DNA of 64,000 nucleotides from positions 123,030 to 187,029 of the forward strand of contig NZ_FMAR01000010.1 of assembly GCF_900094705.1 (NCBI RefSeq). The letters run 5' to 3'. Shown in pieces: positions 1 through 9,997 of the stretch. How positions within the stretch are numbered: the first letter of the stretch is position 1; each line of letters starts with the position of its first letter. The position numbers and the translations under genes were made by a program. Under the pieces are notes generated by a model. That model saw nothing but the letters and a program-made list of their open reading frames with translations. It did not search any database and was not told the DNA's origin. The DNA is from Chitinophaga costaii (GTDB taxonomy: Bacteria > Bacteroidota > Bacteroidia > Chitinophagales > Chitinophagaceae).

Positions 1-233
1 GGAAAATTTTAATGCATTGGAAATAAGAATAAAAAACAGTTTGTAGCTTAATTCTGGCACGCCTTCTATCACCGGCAGATATTTACAAAGGATACGGGCA
101 TGACTGCGGGCAATCTTCAGCGAAAGGTGGTTGGTAATATCCATCATTACCTGTTCAGGTCTACCGGCTGCACCGGTTGGGCACTTTCCTCAAAGGCGGG
201 ATTGATAAATACGCCGTCAAAAGTAGACCTCAA
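1..233 (-). pseudogene. Histidine kinase fragment, frameshifted, runs off left edge
   Basis: Reading the minus strand from 233 down gives an open frame containing PAFEESAQPVQPVDLNR and then a TAA near position 150. One frame over, the reading continues as VMMDITNHLSLKI and ends at the window edge with LPVIEGVPELSYKLFFILI followed by SNALKFS. The VDLN...LP.IEG...LF..LISNALKFS pattern is the DHp-to-CA transition and N-box of HATPase histidine kinases. The phosphoacceptor region should lie to the right but is absent, so the piece is truncated at its N-terminus and carries one apparent single-base deletion. Positions 234-397 hold nothing else I recognise. The family call is fairly firm; whether the gene is dead or mis-assembled is open. 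Confidence 0.6.
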
Positions 234-397
234 TCAGTTTGTAAGGCTAAGGCAGTTCTAGCGTCTATAACACTACCGCTGCGGGATGTATTTTTTTTAT
301 TTTGCAGGAGCCTTTTTGCTAATACTTACCTGCCGCCGCTATAAAAGCATAAGGTGACCTTGTTAACAACGGCTTTTTATTTTTAGCTGAATGATAT

Positions 398-2659
398 ATG
401 CATAAAATTATTATACTTCCAATCTTATTATGCTTCGCTGCTCCATGTTATGCCCAATCTGCAGCGGGTACTATCGTCGATCAATCTTCCCACTTACCGC
501 TGGGCGGCGTTACCGTGGAGGCAGGTGAAGCCCGGCAAACGGTTACTACCCGCGATGATGGAAGATTTGCTTTTAAACATTTACCAGCTGGCGTACAAAA
601 GATTACCTTCCATATGGCAGGCTATCGTACACGCACCCTGCCGGTAGCCGAAGTGGCCGGGATGGCCGATACGGTATTTCTCTCGTCCCAAGCCACACAA
701 CTGGCCGATGTATTGGTGTCTGCCAACCGGATCAATCCTTATAAGACGATCAGTGAAAATGATATTCGCATGCGGAGTATCTCCAATGCACAGGAAGTGC
801 TGCGGATGGTGCCCGGCCTGTTCATTGGGCAGCACCAGGGAGGTGGCAAGGCAGAGCAAATATTCTTACGCGGTTTTGATAATGACCACGGCACCGATAT
901 TAATATGAGTGTGGATGGCATGCCCATTAACATGGTGTCGCATGCGCATGGGCAGGGATATGCAGACAGTCATTTTATTATCCCAGAAACCATTGAACAC
1001 ACCACGTATGAAAAAGGCATGTACAATCCAGAAAAAGGCGACCTGGCCGTAACGGGATTTGTAAATTTTCATACCGCTAATGCTATTCCTCAAAGCCTGG
1101 TAAGGGCAGAAGCTGGGCAATACAATACCTACCGGGTACTGGGTATGGTAGATCTTCTGGGAGAAAAAACAAAAGAAAAAGGGCAATCCTGGTATGCTGC
1201 ATCAGAATACCGTTACAGCAATAGTTATTTTGATAACCCGCAGCATTTTAAGCGCTTTAATTTCTTCACCAAGTATTATGGCCGGTTAAATGCCCGGAAC
1301 TACCTGTCGGCCACTGCTTCCACGATGTACAGCCAGTGGAAGGCATCGGGGCAGATCCCCGAATCGGCGGTAGCGGAAGGCATCATTGGCTTTTACGGCG
1401 CTATAGATCCCAATGAAGGCGGCGTAACGGCGAGAACCAGCCTGAATGCTACCCTAACGACTAGCTTATCAGACAACGACCTGTTGAAAAACCAGTTGTA
1501 CTATTCGCATTATACTTTTGACCTGCATAGTAACTTCACCTTTTTCCTGGAAGACACCGTTCATGGCGACGAAATCCGCCAGCGCGAATCCCGCGATCTA
1601 ATGGGATATAACGGCAGCTATGCCCATGAAAGCCATCTGGGCAACAGCCACCTTCGTTCCGAGTTGGGCATTAACCTGCGCTGGGATGGCACCCTGGGTT
1701 CGGCACTCACCCATACCGTTAATAAATTTACCGAGATCCGGCCGGTTAAGCTGGGAAACATCAGCGAGCTGGGTGCAGGGGCCTATGTAAGTGAAACCCT
1801 CAGCCTCACCAACAGACTTACCATCAACGCCGGCCTGCGTTACGACCACTTTAATTACCGCTACGACAACAAATTGGCCACGGATAGCACCTTGCAGGGT
1901 GTGGGCAGGTATAAAGCAAACAACCAGGTGGTAAGCCCCAAAATAAAAGTAAGCTACCAGCTCAGCGACAAGGCCCAGCTGTATTGGTTTGCAGGCAGGG
2001 GCTTTCATTCTAATGATGCCAGGGCTGTGGTGGCGGCCAACGGACTGCCCACCTTACCAACCGCCATTGGGTCAGACATTGGTACGGTATTAAAGCCCAC
2101 TAAAAATCTTTTACTCCATGCGGCAGTATGGTACAGCCGCTTGCAACAGGAATATGTATATGGTGGCGATGGTGGTACAGTGGAATTCAGCGGCCCTACC
2201 CGGCGCCTGGGCATGGACTTCTCCGCCCGCTACCAGCCACTGCGTGCGCTCTACCTGGATGTGGATGTAAATTATGCGCACGGACGTGCTACTAAAGATC
2301 CAAAGGGAGCCAACTACATTCCACTGGCACCGGTATGGAGCAGCACCGGCGGCATTGTGTACAACAAGGGTACGGGCCTCAATGGCAGCCTGCGTTACCG
2401 CTGGCTGGGCGATCGCCCGGCCAATGAAAACTATAGCCTTAAAGCGGCAGGATATTTTGTGAACGACCTGGTGGTAAACTATACCAAACGCCGGTATGAG
2501 GTAGGGGTAACGGTTAATAACCTGTTTAATGTAAAATGGAAAGAAACCCAGTTTGAAACGGAAACCCGGCTGCAACACCAGCAACCGGTAGATGGCATTG
2601 CTTTCACCGCAGGAACAAAGTTTTTTGCCACGGCGCATATAACCTACTTCTTCCATTAA
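398..2659 (+). CDS. TonB-dependent outer-membrane receptor
   Basis: Outer-membrane active transporter of 753 residues, the substrate pore for TonB/ExbBD-powered uptake. Residues 1-20 are a signal peptide ending CYAQ. A carboxypeptidase-regulatory-like beta-sandwich (about 21-105) follows, as is usual in Bacteroidota receptors. The plug domain (about 110-225) includes FLRGFDNDHGTDINMSVDGM and a His-rich HAHGQGYAD stretch. The rest is beta-barrel, ending in aromatic strands (TAHITYFFH). There is no SusD partner and no STN domain, so this is a classic TonB receptor rather than a SusC. The substrate is unknown; the histidine-rich plug loop could fit a metal or metal-chelate ligand, but that is inference. 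It stands alone, upstream of purT. Confidence 0.9.
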   Translation: MHKIIILPILLCFAAPCYAQSAAGTIVDQSSHLPLGGVTVEAGEARQTVTTRDDGRFAFKHLPAGVQKITFHMAGYRTRTLPVAEVAGMADTVFLSSQATQLADVLVSANRINPYKTISENDIRMRSISNAQEVLRMVPGLFIGQHQGGGKAEQIFLRGFDNDHGTDINMSVDGMPINMVSHAHGQGYADSHFIIPETIEHTTYEKGMYNPEKGDLAVTGFVNFHTANAIPQSLVRAEAGQYNTYRVLGMVDLLGEKTKEKGQSWYAASEYRYSNSYFDNPQHFKRFNFFTKYYGRLNARNYLSATASTMYSQWKASGQIPESAVAEGIIGFYGAIDPNEGGVTARTSLNATLTTSLSDNDLLKNQLYYSHYTFDLHSNFTFFLEDTVHGDEIRQRESRDLMGYNGSYAHESHLGNSHLRSELGINLRWDGTLGSALTHTVNKFTEIRPVKLGNISELGAGAYVSETLSLTNRLTINAGLRYDHFNYRYDNKLATDSTLQGVGRYKANNQVVSPKIKVSYQLSDKAQLYWFAGRGFHSNDARAVVAANGLPTLPTAIGSDIGTVLKPTKNLLLHAAVWYSRLQQEYVYGGDGGTVEFSGPTRRLGMDFSARYQPLRALYLDVDVNYAHGRATKDPKGANYIPLAPVWSSTGGIVYNKGTGLNGSLRYRWLGDRPANENYSLKAAGYFVNDLVVNYTKRRYEVGVTVNNLFNVKWKETQFETETRLQHQQPVDGIAFTAGTKFFATAHITYFFH

Positions 2660-2825
2660 TCTAAATCAGGAACGCCCCAGTTGTTTCAACATTTTTGCAT
2701 GCTCCCACAACGCCCGCAGGAAAGTAGGCTGGGAGTTGTAAAGCAAGCTTGTTGCCTTTCCTACTATCCTAATTAACGCAGCATGTACCAGCCACCTACC
2801 GCAGCAGCATTATGCCAGGAAATTG

Positions 2826-2833
2826 TAGCTTTG
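2826..2833 (+). promoter_or_regulatory. -7 promoter box of purT (TAGCTTTG)
   Basis: TAGCTTTG matches the Bacteroidota sigma -7 consensus TAnnTTTG and ends 20 nt before the ATG at 2854. No clear TTG -33 element is seen at the usual distance. A start at the upstream ATG 2812 would lie outside the transcript, so the box supports the 2854 start. Confidence 0.6.
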
Positions 2834-2853
2834 CAACATTCAAAGCCAACATT

Positions 2854-4026
2854 ATGCAGAAAAAAATTATGCTGCTCGGTTCCGGTGAATTGGGGAAGGA
2901 ATTTGTGATCTCCCTACAGCGCCTTGGCCAGTATGTGATTGCCGTAGATGCTTACAACGATGCACCTGCCCAGCAGGTAGCCCAAGAACGGGAAGTAATT
3001 AATATGCTCGATGGCGAAGCGCTAGACCGCATTGTAGCCAAACACCAACCCGATATCATTGTTCCTGAAATAGAAGCCATCCGCACAGAACGTTTTTACG
3101 ATTATGAAAAGCAGGGCATACAGGTAGTACCCAGTGCCAAAGCGGCCAACTTCACCATGAACCGTAAAGCTATCCGGGATCTTGCAGCCAAAGAACTGGG
3201 GTTACGCACGGCCAACTATCGTTACGCCAGCAACCTGGAAGCACTGCGTGCCGCCACGGAAGCCGTTGGCATTCCCTGTGTGGTAAAACCGTTGATGTCT
3301 TCCTCCGGCAAGGGGCAGTCTGTTATCAAAACCGCGGCAGACGTGGACACAGCCTGGCATTACGCCCAGCACGGCCAGCGCGGCGATCAGACCGAAGTAA
3401 TTGTGGAAGCCTTTGTAAAATTCACTGCCGAGATCACCTTACTGACCGTGACCCAGCAACATGGCCCCACCTTATATTGCCTGCCTATTGGCCACCGCCA
3501 GGAACGGGGCGATTACCAGGAAAGCTGGCAGCCGGCAGCCATCGCTCCAGACCACCTGTTGGTGGCGCAGGATATGGCCGCCAAGGTCACCCAAGCATTA
3601 GGCGGAGCTGGTATATGGGGCGTAGAATTTTTTCTGACGGAGGAAGGCGTATATTTTTCAGAGCTGTCTCCCCGGCCACACGACACGGGCATGGTAACAC
3701 TGGCAGGTACGCAAAATCTTTCTGAATTTGATTTACATGCACGTGCCGTATTAGGCCTGCCCATTGCAGAGATCACCCATGAACGCAATGGTGCCAGCGC
3801 GGTGATACTCGCAGATCAGGAAGGCAGCCACCCTGTTTTTACCGGTGTTGAAAAAGTACTGATGCAACCCAAAACAGACATCCGCCTCTTTGGCAAACCT
3901 ACTACCCGCCCCTATCGCCGCATGGGCGTGGTGCTTACTTACGATAGGCCTGGAACCAATGTAGAAGAGATTAAACAGCGGGCCATAGCCCTGGCAAAAG
4001 AAGTGAAGGTAAAACCGAGCCATTAA
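2854..4026 (+). CDS. purT: Formate-dependent phosphoribosylglycinamide formyltransferase (GAR transformylase 2)
   Basis: Cytoplasmic ATP-grasp enzyme of de novo purine synthesis. It makes formyl-GAR from GAR, formate and ATP without folate. The 390-residue product equals the usual PurT length. The N-terminal Rossmann-like part starts [12 protein letters not shown]. The ATP-grasp core follows ([15 protein letters not shown], then [20 protein letters not shown] with the Mg-binding glutamates), and it ends with the typical [18 protein letters not shown] segment. An ATG 42 nt upstream is in frame, but it precedes the predicted transcription start and adds non-conserved residues. No other pur genes are adjacent. 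Confidence 0.96.
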   Translation: MQKKIMLLGSGELGKEFVISLQRLGQYVIAVDAYNDAPAQQVAQEREVINMLDGEALDRIVAKHQPDIIVPEIEAIRTERFYDYEKQGIQVVPSAKAANFTMNRKAIRDLAAKELGLRTANYRYASNLEALRAATEAVGIPCVVKPLMSSSGKGQSVIKTAADVDTAWHYAQHGQRGDQTEVIVEAFVKFTAEITLLTVTQQHGPTLYCLPIGHRQERGDYQESWQPAAIAPDHLLVAQDMAAKVTQALGGAGIWGVEFFLTEEGVYFSELSPRPHDTGMVTLAGTQNLSEFDLHARAVLGLPIAEITHERNGASAVILADQEGSHPVFTGVEKVLMQPKTDIRLFGKPTTRPYRRMGVVLTYDRPGTNVEEIKQRAIALAKEVKVKPSH

Positions 4027-4034
4027 ATTGGGCA

Positions 4035-4079
4035 GGTAGCGCCTTTGTAGCAGCCATGATGAGCGGCAGTGGCGCTACC
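4035..4079 (+). terminator. Stem-loop downstream of purT
   Basis: GGTAGCGCC at 4035-4043 pairs perfectly with GGCGCTACC at 4071-4079 across a 27-nt loop, 8 nt after the purT stop and before the convergent AsmA-like gene. No T-run follows, so it may be a termination or mRNA-stabilising hairpin rather than a canonical intrinsic terminator. Confidence 0.35.
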
Positions 4080-4153
4080 CCATCTGCCCTGGTGGTATAC
4101 AAAATGACCAGGGCCAATGCAGGATACCAGGAAGCACATCACCTCCGGAAAGA

Positions 4154-7100
4154 TCAATGATCGTCTTCCGTTTCTTCCAGTTTATCCTGTTCCTTACCCC
4201 GGCGCAACTGCACCTTGGGGCTACTTTGAGTACCTGTTACGGTAAATGGAATGCCGAATATACCCAGCGGCGGCAGGCCTAAACGCCCGGTCATATTGAG
4301 TTTACCGTCCAGGCTTACCTGCCCCTCAAAACGGGGCCGGAAACCGGCCACCTTCATTTTAGTGCGTGCTATCGTAATAATATTGTTGTTGATCGTAGAC
4401 TTGATGTCCACCTTCGACAGATCGGGGTCTTTTACATCATCCTTACCGGTAGCGCTGCTCACAGCATTAAATAACCGGAAACCTTTCATTTTTACTTTCT
4501 TTACAGACAACACGCCCTCCCCTTTAATCGAAGGGTATACGGGATTCATATTTTTATCCAGGCGTCCGCTCAGGTGGTAATCTAACCCCACCACCCCACT
4601 GGCACCAGCGGCAGAGGAGGCCAGGTCGTGAAAAATCTTTATCTCGTTGTAAGCACGTTTAATGTCGAATTCATGGGCGTTGATGCGATAATCGAACGTG
4701 GCCCTGTCTGGCGTGGTAGCGGCGTATACCGCCTCCATTTCCACCGGTGCACCGATGATGTGAAAACCGGTATTGTTCATGCGCAACTTACTGCTGTCTA
4801 TCACCACTTGTCCATAAAAGCTATCAATATTTACGCCTTTAAAGCTGATCTTTTTTACGTTGGCCTGGAGGGTAAGCCCCAAATTGTCCGGCACCATCAC
4901 CACACCGGAAGCCGCCACAGGGGCGGCATTTTCCACAGGTGCGCCATTTACCATCATTTCATCCACCAGGATATAATTACTCTTCAGGTTCAATTGCCCC
5001 TGTAATTTTTGATGCGGCAACGTGGCGTAAGCAATCATATTGTTCAGGTACCCGTTCAGGTTTATCAACGACTTACCATAGCTGGCATTGAACTGGTCGA
5101 ACACCATTTTATCCTGGTCAAAACGGAAGGTGCCATTCTTAATAATAAAAGGCAAGGGATACAGTTCCGTCTTCAGCGCAATATCCTTTACAACCAGGGA
5201 GCCCTTGTTATGCAGCTTATCGTAATGCCCGTTCATCGCATCGCGCTGGGTACCACTCAGGGCCAGGTTGGTTTTAATAAATCCGTCCAGGTCGTATCCT
5301 TTCACTGCAAATACCTTGTAGATTTTACCCAGGTCAATAACCCCTTGCGATGTAACACGGTAGCGCAGGTCGTCAAAATTATTCAGATCGGCCTGTAGCG
5401 TGAAGGGCTGCCCCTCCAGTTCAAAGGCCACTGGCTTCAGGTTCACATTCAGGGAACGCATGGTACCCGTGGTATTGGTTACTGTAGCATCTACCTGTAT
5501 ATTTTGTAAGGGGGACGGGTAATATTTCGTTTGCACACTTCCATTATTCATGATAAGCCGGGCGGTGGTAACCGGAAACAAGCGTTTGGCAGGCAGGTAA
5601 CTTCCCTTGGTCACCACATTCAGGTGCAGATCGCCGCCCATAGCCAGGCTATCTGTCTTATAACATTGCTGCACGTCTGCCAGGTGCAGTACTGCGCCCA
5701 GTTGTGCGTCTATCAGCGGAGCCTGAGCATTGCTAAGCCGGAAATACCCTTTGATATAATTGCTCAGCAAACGGGCATTAATATCTTCCACATTCAACTT
5801 CGTATGTGCATAATCGTTATCCGGGCAGGATGCCTCCACATGAAAGCTGATATTATCTACTGCCGCCGGCAACGATACATATTTGAAGTACCCGTTGCGG
5901 AAAGTAGATTGCAGGTGAAACGCTGGTATACTAGCCAGCACCGTATCCGCCTTATGCTGTAATCCTTTGTAAACCACCGAGGTGGCATACCTGCCATCGG
6001 CCTGCAATTGGGCTTGCAGTCGGCCCTTCATTTCATATGCCTGGCCGCCTATGGCCTTGTTCCATTTTTCGAGGTCAATATCGGTATTAATATTTACGTG
6101 TACATCCGGCGTTTGCAGCCCCTTCACGCGTATAATGGCGCTGAAGAAGTCTTTGTCGATGTTGAAGTAAATAGAATCTACATTAACATACAGGCTATCC
6201 ATATTCAACTGCGGTAGCCTCGATTCAAAATTGAGAAAGGCGTGCCGGATGGGTGCTGGCGCTTTGTTGTTGCTAATCACACCATCCCTCACCTTCATGT
6301 TAAAAGCCAGGTCGGGCATAGTATTCGTAGCGGCGATGTACTGGCCACTCAGGCTGGCCGTAACGTCTGCCGAACCTTCTACATCGGTATGATCCAGCCA
6401 GGTAATGTACTCCGGCGGCAGGGCGCTGAAGATGGCGTGTAAGCTAGACTCCATGGAACTTAGCTTAAAATCCATCCGGTAGCCGTTTTTCAGGAATCCA
6501 AAAGAACCATTCAGCCTTACGGGCAGCTCATTAATTTTCAGATCATTTTTTTCAAATATCAGGTCCAGCGATTGGGTATTGATCTTGGTAATCAGTTCAC
6601 CATCCAGTTGCTTGGATTTTACATAAGGCGTACCCGCATAACTAAGATCAAAGGAGCCGATACGGATGGCGGAACGCAGGTCAAACTGGGCCTTACTGAG
6701 ATCGCCCGCACCCGTATAGTTCACTTCCTTCGCCCGGATATACATGGGCAGGGAGCGATCGTCATAAATAATATTGCAATGACTGAACTGTATGCGTTCA
6801 ATACGCAGCGAGGCGCTGCTGCTATCGTTTTCGGCTTCCTGTGCTCCCGCAGGCGATGCCTTGTAAATATCGTAATTAGGATGGCCGGCGGCATCTACCA
6901 ACACATGCACATTGCCTTCAGTAAGAAATATCTTATTGATCTTTAGGGAGCCGGAAAACAAGCTGGCCAGGTTCACCCCCAACGCCACCTCGTTTGCAGA
7001 CACCAGCGTATCCTGTTTAAAAGGCGCAGCGCCCTTCAGGGTAAAATCGTATAAGGCCAGCGTGAGTGAAGGAAAGTGATTAAAAAAAGAAAGCCTTGCC

Positions 7101-7264
7101 CGAGAGAAATTCATCTCCCCGGTAATACTTTTATTGGTCCACGTTTTTATTTTGTTGGAAATAGTGGTAGGAAACAGGATAGGCAGTAAAAACAGCAACC
7201 CAAAAAAAACGGCAACTGATATTATAAAAATTTTAAACGTTTTTAGTATGGTCTTGTTGCGCAT
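4154..7264 (-). CDS. AsmA-family inner-membrane/periplasmic protein
   Basis: A 1036-residue protein with one N-terminal membrane anchor (about residues 10-32, IFIISVAVFFGLLFLLPILF) followed by a long periplasmic part. It opens with the AsmA-type phrase KIKTWTNKSITGEMNFSRARLSFFNHFPSLTL. Repeated short beta segments and the C-terminal KLNMTGRLGLPPLGIFGIPFTVTGT match AsmA-like/DUF3971 proteins. Those proteins form grooved beta structures (VPS13/Tam41-like) linked to lipid traffic and outer-membrane homeostasis. It ends with an acidic tail (KLEETEDDH). Transcribed alone, convergent with purT, with a -7 box about 65 nt upstream of the ATG. The family is clear; the cargo is unknown. Confidence 0.85.
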   Translation of the reverse strand: MRNKTILKTFKIFIISVAVFFGLLFLLPILFPTTISNKIKTWTNKSITGEMNFSRARLSFFNHFPSLTLALYDFTLKGAAPFKQDTLVSANEVALGVNLASLFSGSLKINKIFLTEGNVHVLVDAAGHPNYDIYKASPAGAQEAENDSSSASLRIERIQFSHCNIIYDDRSLPMYIRAKEVNYTGAGDLSKAQFDLRSAIRIGSFDLSYAGTPYVKSKQLDGELITKINTQSLDLIFEKNDLKINELPVRLNGSFGFLKNGYRMDFKLSSMESSLHAIFSALPPEYITWLDHTDVEGSADVTASLSGQYIAATNTMPDLAFNMKVRDGVISNNKAPAPIRHAFLNFESRLPQLNMDSLYVNVDSIYFNIDKDFFSAIIRVKGLQTPDVHVNINTDIDLEKWNKAIGGQAYEMKGRLQAQLQADGRYATSVVYKGLQHKADTVLASIPAFHLQSTFRNGYFKYVSLPAAVDNISFHVEASCPDNDYAHTKLNVEDINARLLSNYIKGYFRLSNAQAPLIDAQLGAVLHLADVQQCYKTDSLAMGGDLHLNVVTKGSYLPAKRLFPVTTARLIMNNGSVQTKYYPSPLQNIQVDATVTNTTGTMRSLNVNLKPVAFELEGQPFTLQADLNNFDDLRYRVTSQGVIDLGKIYKVFAVKGYDLDGFIKTNLALSGTQRDAMNGHYDKLHNKGSLVVKDIALKTELYPLPFIIKNGTFRFDQDKMVFDQFNASYGKSLINLNGYLNNMIAYATLPHQKLQGQLNLKSNYILVDEMMVNGAPVENAAPVAASGVVMVPDNLGLTLQANVKKISFKGVNIDSFYGQVVIDSSKLRMNNTGFHIIGAPVEMEAVYAATTPDRATFDYRINAHEFDIKRAYNEIKIFHDLASSAAGASGVVGLDYHLSGRLDKNMNPVYPSIKGEGVLSVKKVKMKGFRLFNAVSSATGKDDVKDPDLSKVDIKSTINNNIITIARTKMKVAGFRPRFEGQVSLDGKLNMTGRLGLPPLGIFGIPFTVTGTQSSPKVQLRRGKEQDKLEETEDDH

Positions 7265-7633
7265 AAATATGATCGCGAAATATATAAGGATTAAATTGCA
7301 TACCTAACCAATCCCACAGTTCAGCACGCAAAGATAGCCCAATTTTAAAACCCTCCCTATTTTTAGCGCAGTGGCGGTATTTTAGGGGTGGGTAAGCTTA
7401 TAGGTCTAAATAGTCTGGCCAGGTAATTTTATTTTACAGCTTATACGAAAAACTTTAGCAATAAGGTGAGTCAACCATTTTTGGCATTATCAAAAAAAGG
7501 ATATAAAATGCCTGCAGCTATTACTGCTTATCAAAATGAGAGCAAGAAAAAATAATCAAATGCTAATCCCTTAGCCCAACCTTTCTATGCTGCTCATGAT
7601 TATTAAGCAGTCATAATTTAGGTAACAGGGAAA
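7265..7633. other. AT-rich intergenic region
   Basis: Divergent spacer between the AsmA-like gene and the small secreted-protein gene. It holds the minus-strand -7 box at 7329-7336. I see no RNA gene, terminator or coding remnant in the rest. Confidence 0.5.
7329..7336 (-). promoter_or_regulatory. -7 promoter box of the AsmA-like gene (TATCTTTG)
   Basis: Minus-strand TATCTTTG matches TAnnTTTG and lies 64 nt before the ATG at 7264. No convincing -33 TTG is visible at about 19-21 bp upstream. Confidence 0.5.
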
Positions 7634-8401
7634 ATGAAAAAATATATGATACAAATGGGACTTGCCATCTTTTGGGCATTTGTTATGTGCAACATGACGA
7701 TTACCGCCACAACAAATGATGATAAAATACGTGCCGTGCGGGTAGTTCACCCTGCACCTGAATATGACCAGAAAATGAAACTAACCGTGTATGACACAAT
7801 AGCGGTGAGTATTTACTATTACAAGGATATGGTCGCGTATGCTATTCCTGTATATGATAATGTATTTGTTAAAAGGTCCTCGCATAATTTCCGATATCTG
7901 GTCCATTAAAAGGATAGTAGTGCTGGATTTTACTATGCATTTTATGACAGTTCCTCCCTGTTCAATAACAAGCAATATATAGTAGATACCATTTTGAGAC
8001 ATGAAAGTTGGATTACCAGGATTTATGGTTACGAAGCGTTCAGGGATGATTCAGCAAAATTTATATCCGCCCATTATGACCGGCGGGCAGGAACTTTGAA
8101 AGAAGAATATATGATCTATTCAAAAAAGGATACGAACATTCATGTAAAAGCATTTTATTCCTACACCGCTAAAAAATTTCAAAACATAGATTATAGCTTA
8201 TCAAAGCAACTAGATAGCATAAAAAAAATGAAATTATATGAAATCAAGATATTCCAACCATCTAAGTATTATGAAAATTATAAATTAACAATGGATGGAT
8301 TTGAACAGCGATATACACTGGAAGCGTTAGAAGTACCCGATCAGAAGAAATTTCTATCTATTTTCAACAGATATCTCCGTGATATTGGCAAGAGTAGATA
8401 A
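7634..8401 (+). pseudogene. Small secreted protein, reading frame broken by two compensating shifts
   Basis: From ATG 7634 the frame encodes a signal peptide (MKKYMIQMGLAIFWAFVMC...) and stops at TAA 7907-7909. The same frame resumes at once and stays open to 8401 (KDSSAGFYYAFYDSS ... FNRYLRDIGKSR). Between the A-runs at 7871-7874 and 7908-7911 the +1 frame reads KGPRIISDIWSIK. One A fewer in the first run and one A more in the second would give a single uninterrupted protein of about 255 residues. I do not recognise the family; it looks periplasmic or outer-membrane associated. Either a true double indel or homopolymer error. Confidence 0.6.
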
Positions 8402-8827
8402 TAAAACGTAGCAGTCTTGTAGGCCCTCCCATATGCGGTAAGATCCACATTTGGCAGGGCCTATCTTTCGCACCCCAACTTGATGGAGCGCTTGCGATAG
8501 CACGCGCCACATATGCTTCCGAACATTGCCACTTTTCAAGGGGAGTTTATACGCACTCCATTTACTACCCTTTTTTATCAAATAACGTTATTGATTAAGA
8601 GAAAGGCCTTCCAGTATCTAACCCGAACCAGGACCTAACCCGCTCCTGTAGCCTATCTTAAAATATAAACTGCAAAAATACCGCAGTGAAAATTTCTTTG
8701 TACTTGCATTTAATAAATGACTTATATTTAATCTCAGTTATACCAAAAGCAACACAACATATCCCTTATCCAACAGCAACCTAAACCCGGATCACACCTA
8801 ATTTATCACCCCCCAAACTTTTATTTT
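8402..8827. other. Intergenic region upstream of the five-gene operon
   Basis: 426 bp, becoming AT-rich towards the operon. TAGGCCCT at about 8420 can pair with AGGGCCTA at about 8456 across a long loop, a weak terminator candidate for the preceding gene. No convincing TAnnTTTG box or coding remnant was found, although the operon promoter must lie here. Confidence 0.4.
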
Positions 8828-9448
8828 ATGGGAGAATTCCTGTCTGCAAACACCTTATCCGTTGACACGATTCTGCAGTTAACGGAAGAAAAGATCACCG
8901 CCCCCGCACCGGCCCTGGCGGCGCTGGATGTCATTCTTTATGCTTTTACACTGCCTGCGACCATCACCGCCACGGCGATGCCGCAGGGAAAAGCAACCAG
9001 TTCTTTGGCAGCAGAACTGGCTGCCGCCTTTGACGCCACAGACCTACATGCCGATTTTATTTTCCAGCGAACGTTCAGCCATCTTACGCTGGATAAGGCA
9101 GTGGGCAACCGGGGCGTGGTGCTGTATTACCAGCCCGCGGGCCACATTAACACCGTGGAACAACAACTGTATGCAACGCTCAGTACCTGGGGCCTTCCCG
9201 GCGATCAGGCACTGGTGCAGGACATTGCCCGCCTCATTTTCCAGCAGGCCGCCGCCACGGGCAATACCCCGCTGGCCACCTACGGACAGGCAGCCTCCAC
9301 CGTCATGCGCATAGAAGGCCCCAAGGTATATGCCTTGTTTGGCTGCTGGACAGTAGCGCTGGCTACCTTTCCCCTGGGAGATGATCAAACCGCTTTGCTT
9401 TACAGCTTCAAAGCCGCCACCACAGAACTTTCTACTATCATTGTATAA
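8828..9448 (+). CDS. Hypothetical cytoplasmic protein, first gene of a two-component operon
   Basis: 206 residues, rich in Ala/Thr, with no signal peptide or membrane segment; family not recognised. The sequence reads as a compact soluble domain (ALDVILYAFTLPATITATAMPQGK ... RNRGVVLYYQP-like core). It is followed after one base by the next gene and then by a membrane protein, a histidine kinase and a response regulator, all on the same strand. The tight spacing suggests co-translation and a role tied to that signalling pair, but no motif shows what it does. Start chosen as the first ATG after a long stop-rich leader. Confidence 0.65.
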   Translation: MGEFLSANTLSVDTILQLTEEKITAPAPALAALDVILYAFTLPATITATAMPQGKATSSLAAELAAAFDATDLHADFIFQRTFSHLTLDKAVGNRGVVLYYQPAGHINTVEQQLYATLSTWGLPGDQALVQDIARLIFQQAAATGNTPLATYGQAASTVMRIEGPKVYALFGCWTVALATFPLGDDQTALLYSFKAATTELSTIIV

Positions 9449-9449
9449 C

Positions 9450-9995
9450 ATGGCCGCTTCCCCAGCCATGCATCCTTCACCCTTAAACCATTTAATGATG
9501 AACAGCCCTTTTCGCTTACGCCTCCGTAACACAGATAAAGACACGCCGCCCACCATTCCTGTAGGAGAAGCCATGGCGCGCGCCTACCAGTGGCGGCAGC
9601 TGGTGCAATCTATTTACACCGGCACTGCCGATGCCGCCACGCATACCCCCGTGCCCAGCCAATGTATTTTCCGCGCCATCCACATTGATATGGATGATAT
9701 TATTTTCCTGCGCGAGCAGCATCCCGACGCAAAATCCATCCGCGTTTACCTGAGTATAGCCGATCCTTCTTTACAGTTGCAAATTACCGGCATGTTGGTA
9801 CCGGTAGATTACAACAACAGGGATATGATCTATACCCAGACGCCCGATGCGCGCCCGGAATCCGCCTTGCGGCAAGACGCCTCTGTTAGTACGGTGTATG
9901 ATTTTACCCAACCCTGCCCTACACTATGCGATCCGCAAAGTTTACTTTTTAGCGAGGTGAATGATGCCACGGCTTACCTGCCACCAAAAGCCTGA
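9450..9995 (+). CDS. Hypothetical protein, second gene of the two-component operon
   Basis: 181 residues if translation begins at ATG 9450, one base after the previous stop. An internal start at 9495/9498 (MMNSPFRLRLRNTDKD) is also possible. It is soluble, with no signal peptide. Visible features are a basic N-terminus, a central CIFRAIHIDMDDIIFLREQHPDAKSIRVYLSIA segment that looks like a beta-alpha-beta core, and a C-terminal PVDYNNRDMIYTQ segment. Family not recognised. Two bases separate it from the next gene. Its fixed place ahead of a split sensor kinase suggests an accessory or effector role (inference). Confidence 0.65.
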   Translation: MAASPAMHPSPLNHLMMNSPFRLRLRNTDKDTPPTIPVGEAMARAYQWRQLVQSIYTGTADAATHTPVPSQCIFRAIHIDMDDIIFLREQHPDAKSIRVYLSIADPSLQLQITGMLVPVDYNNRDMIYTQTPDARPESALRQDASVSTVYDFTQPCPTLCDPQSLLFSEVNDATAYLPPKA

Positions 9996-9997
9996 TT

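Noticed and set aside
2812..2853. Upstream ATG of purT
   Set aside because: It precedes the -7 box at 2826-2833 and so is outside the predicted transcript.
4056..4160. 34-codon plus-strand frame MMSGSGATPSALVVYKMTRA...
   Set aside because: Overlaps the AsmA-like stop and the purT hairpin; too short to support.
8354..8581. 75-codon minus-strand frame
   Set aside because: Overlaps the end of the broken secreted-protein gene and shows no domain, signal peptide or promoter.
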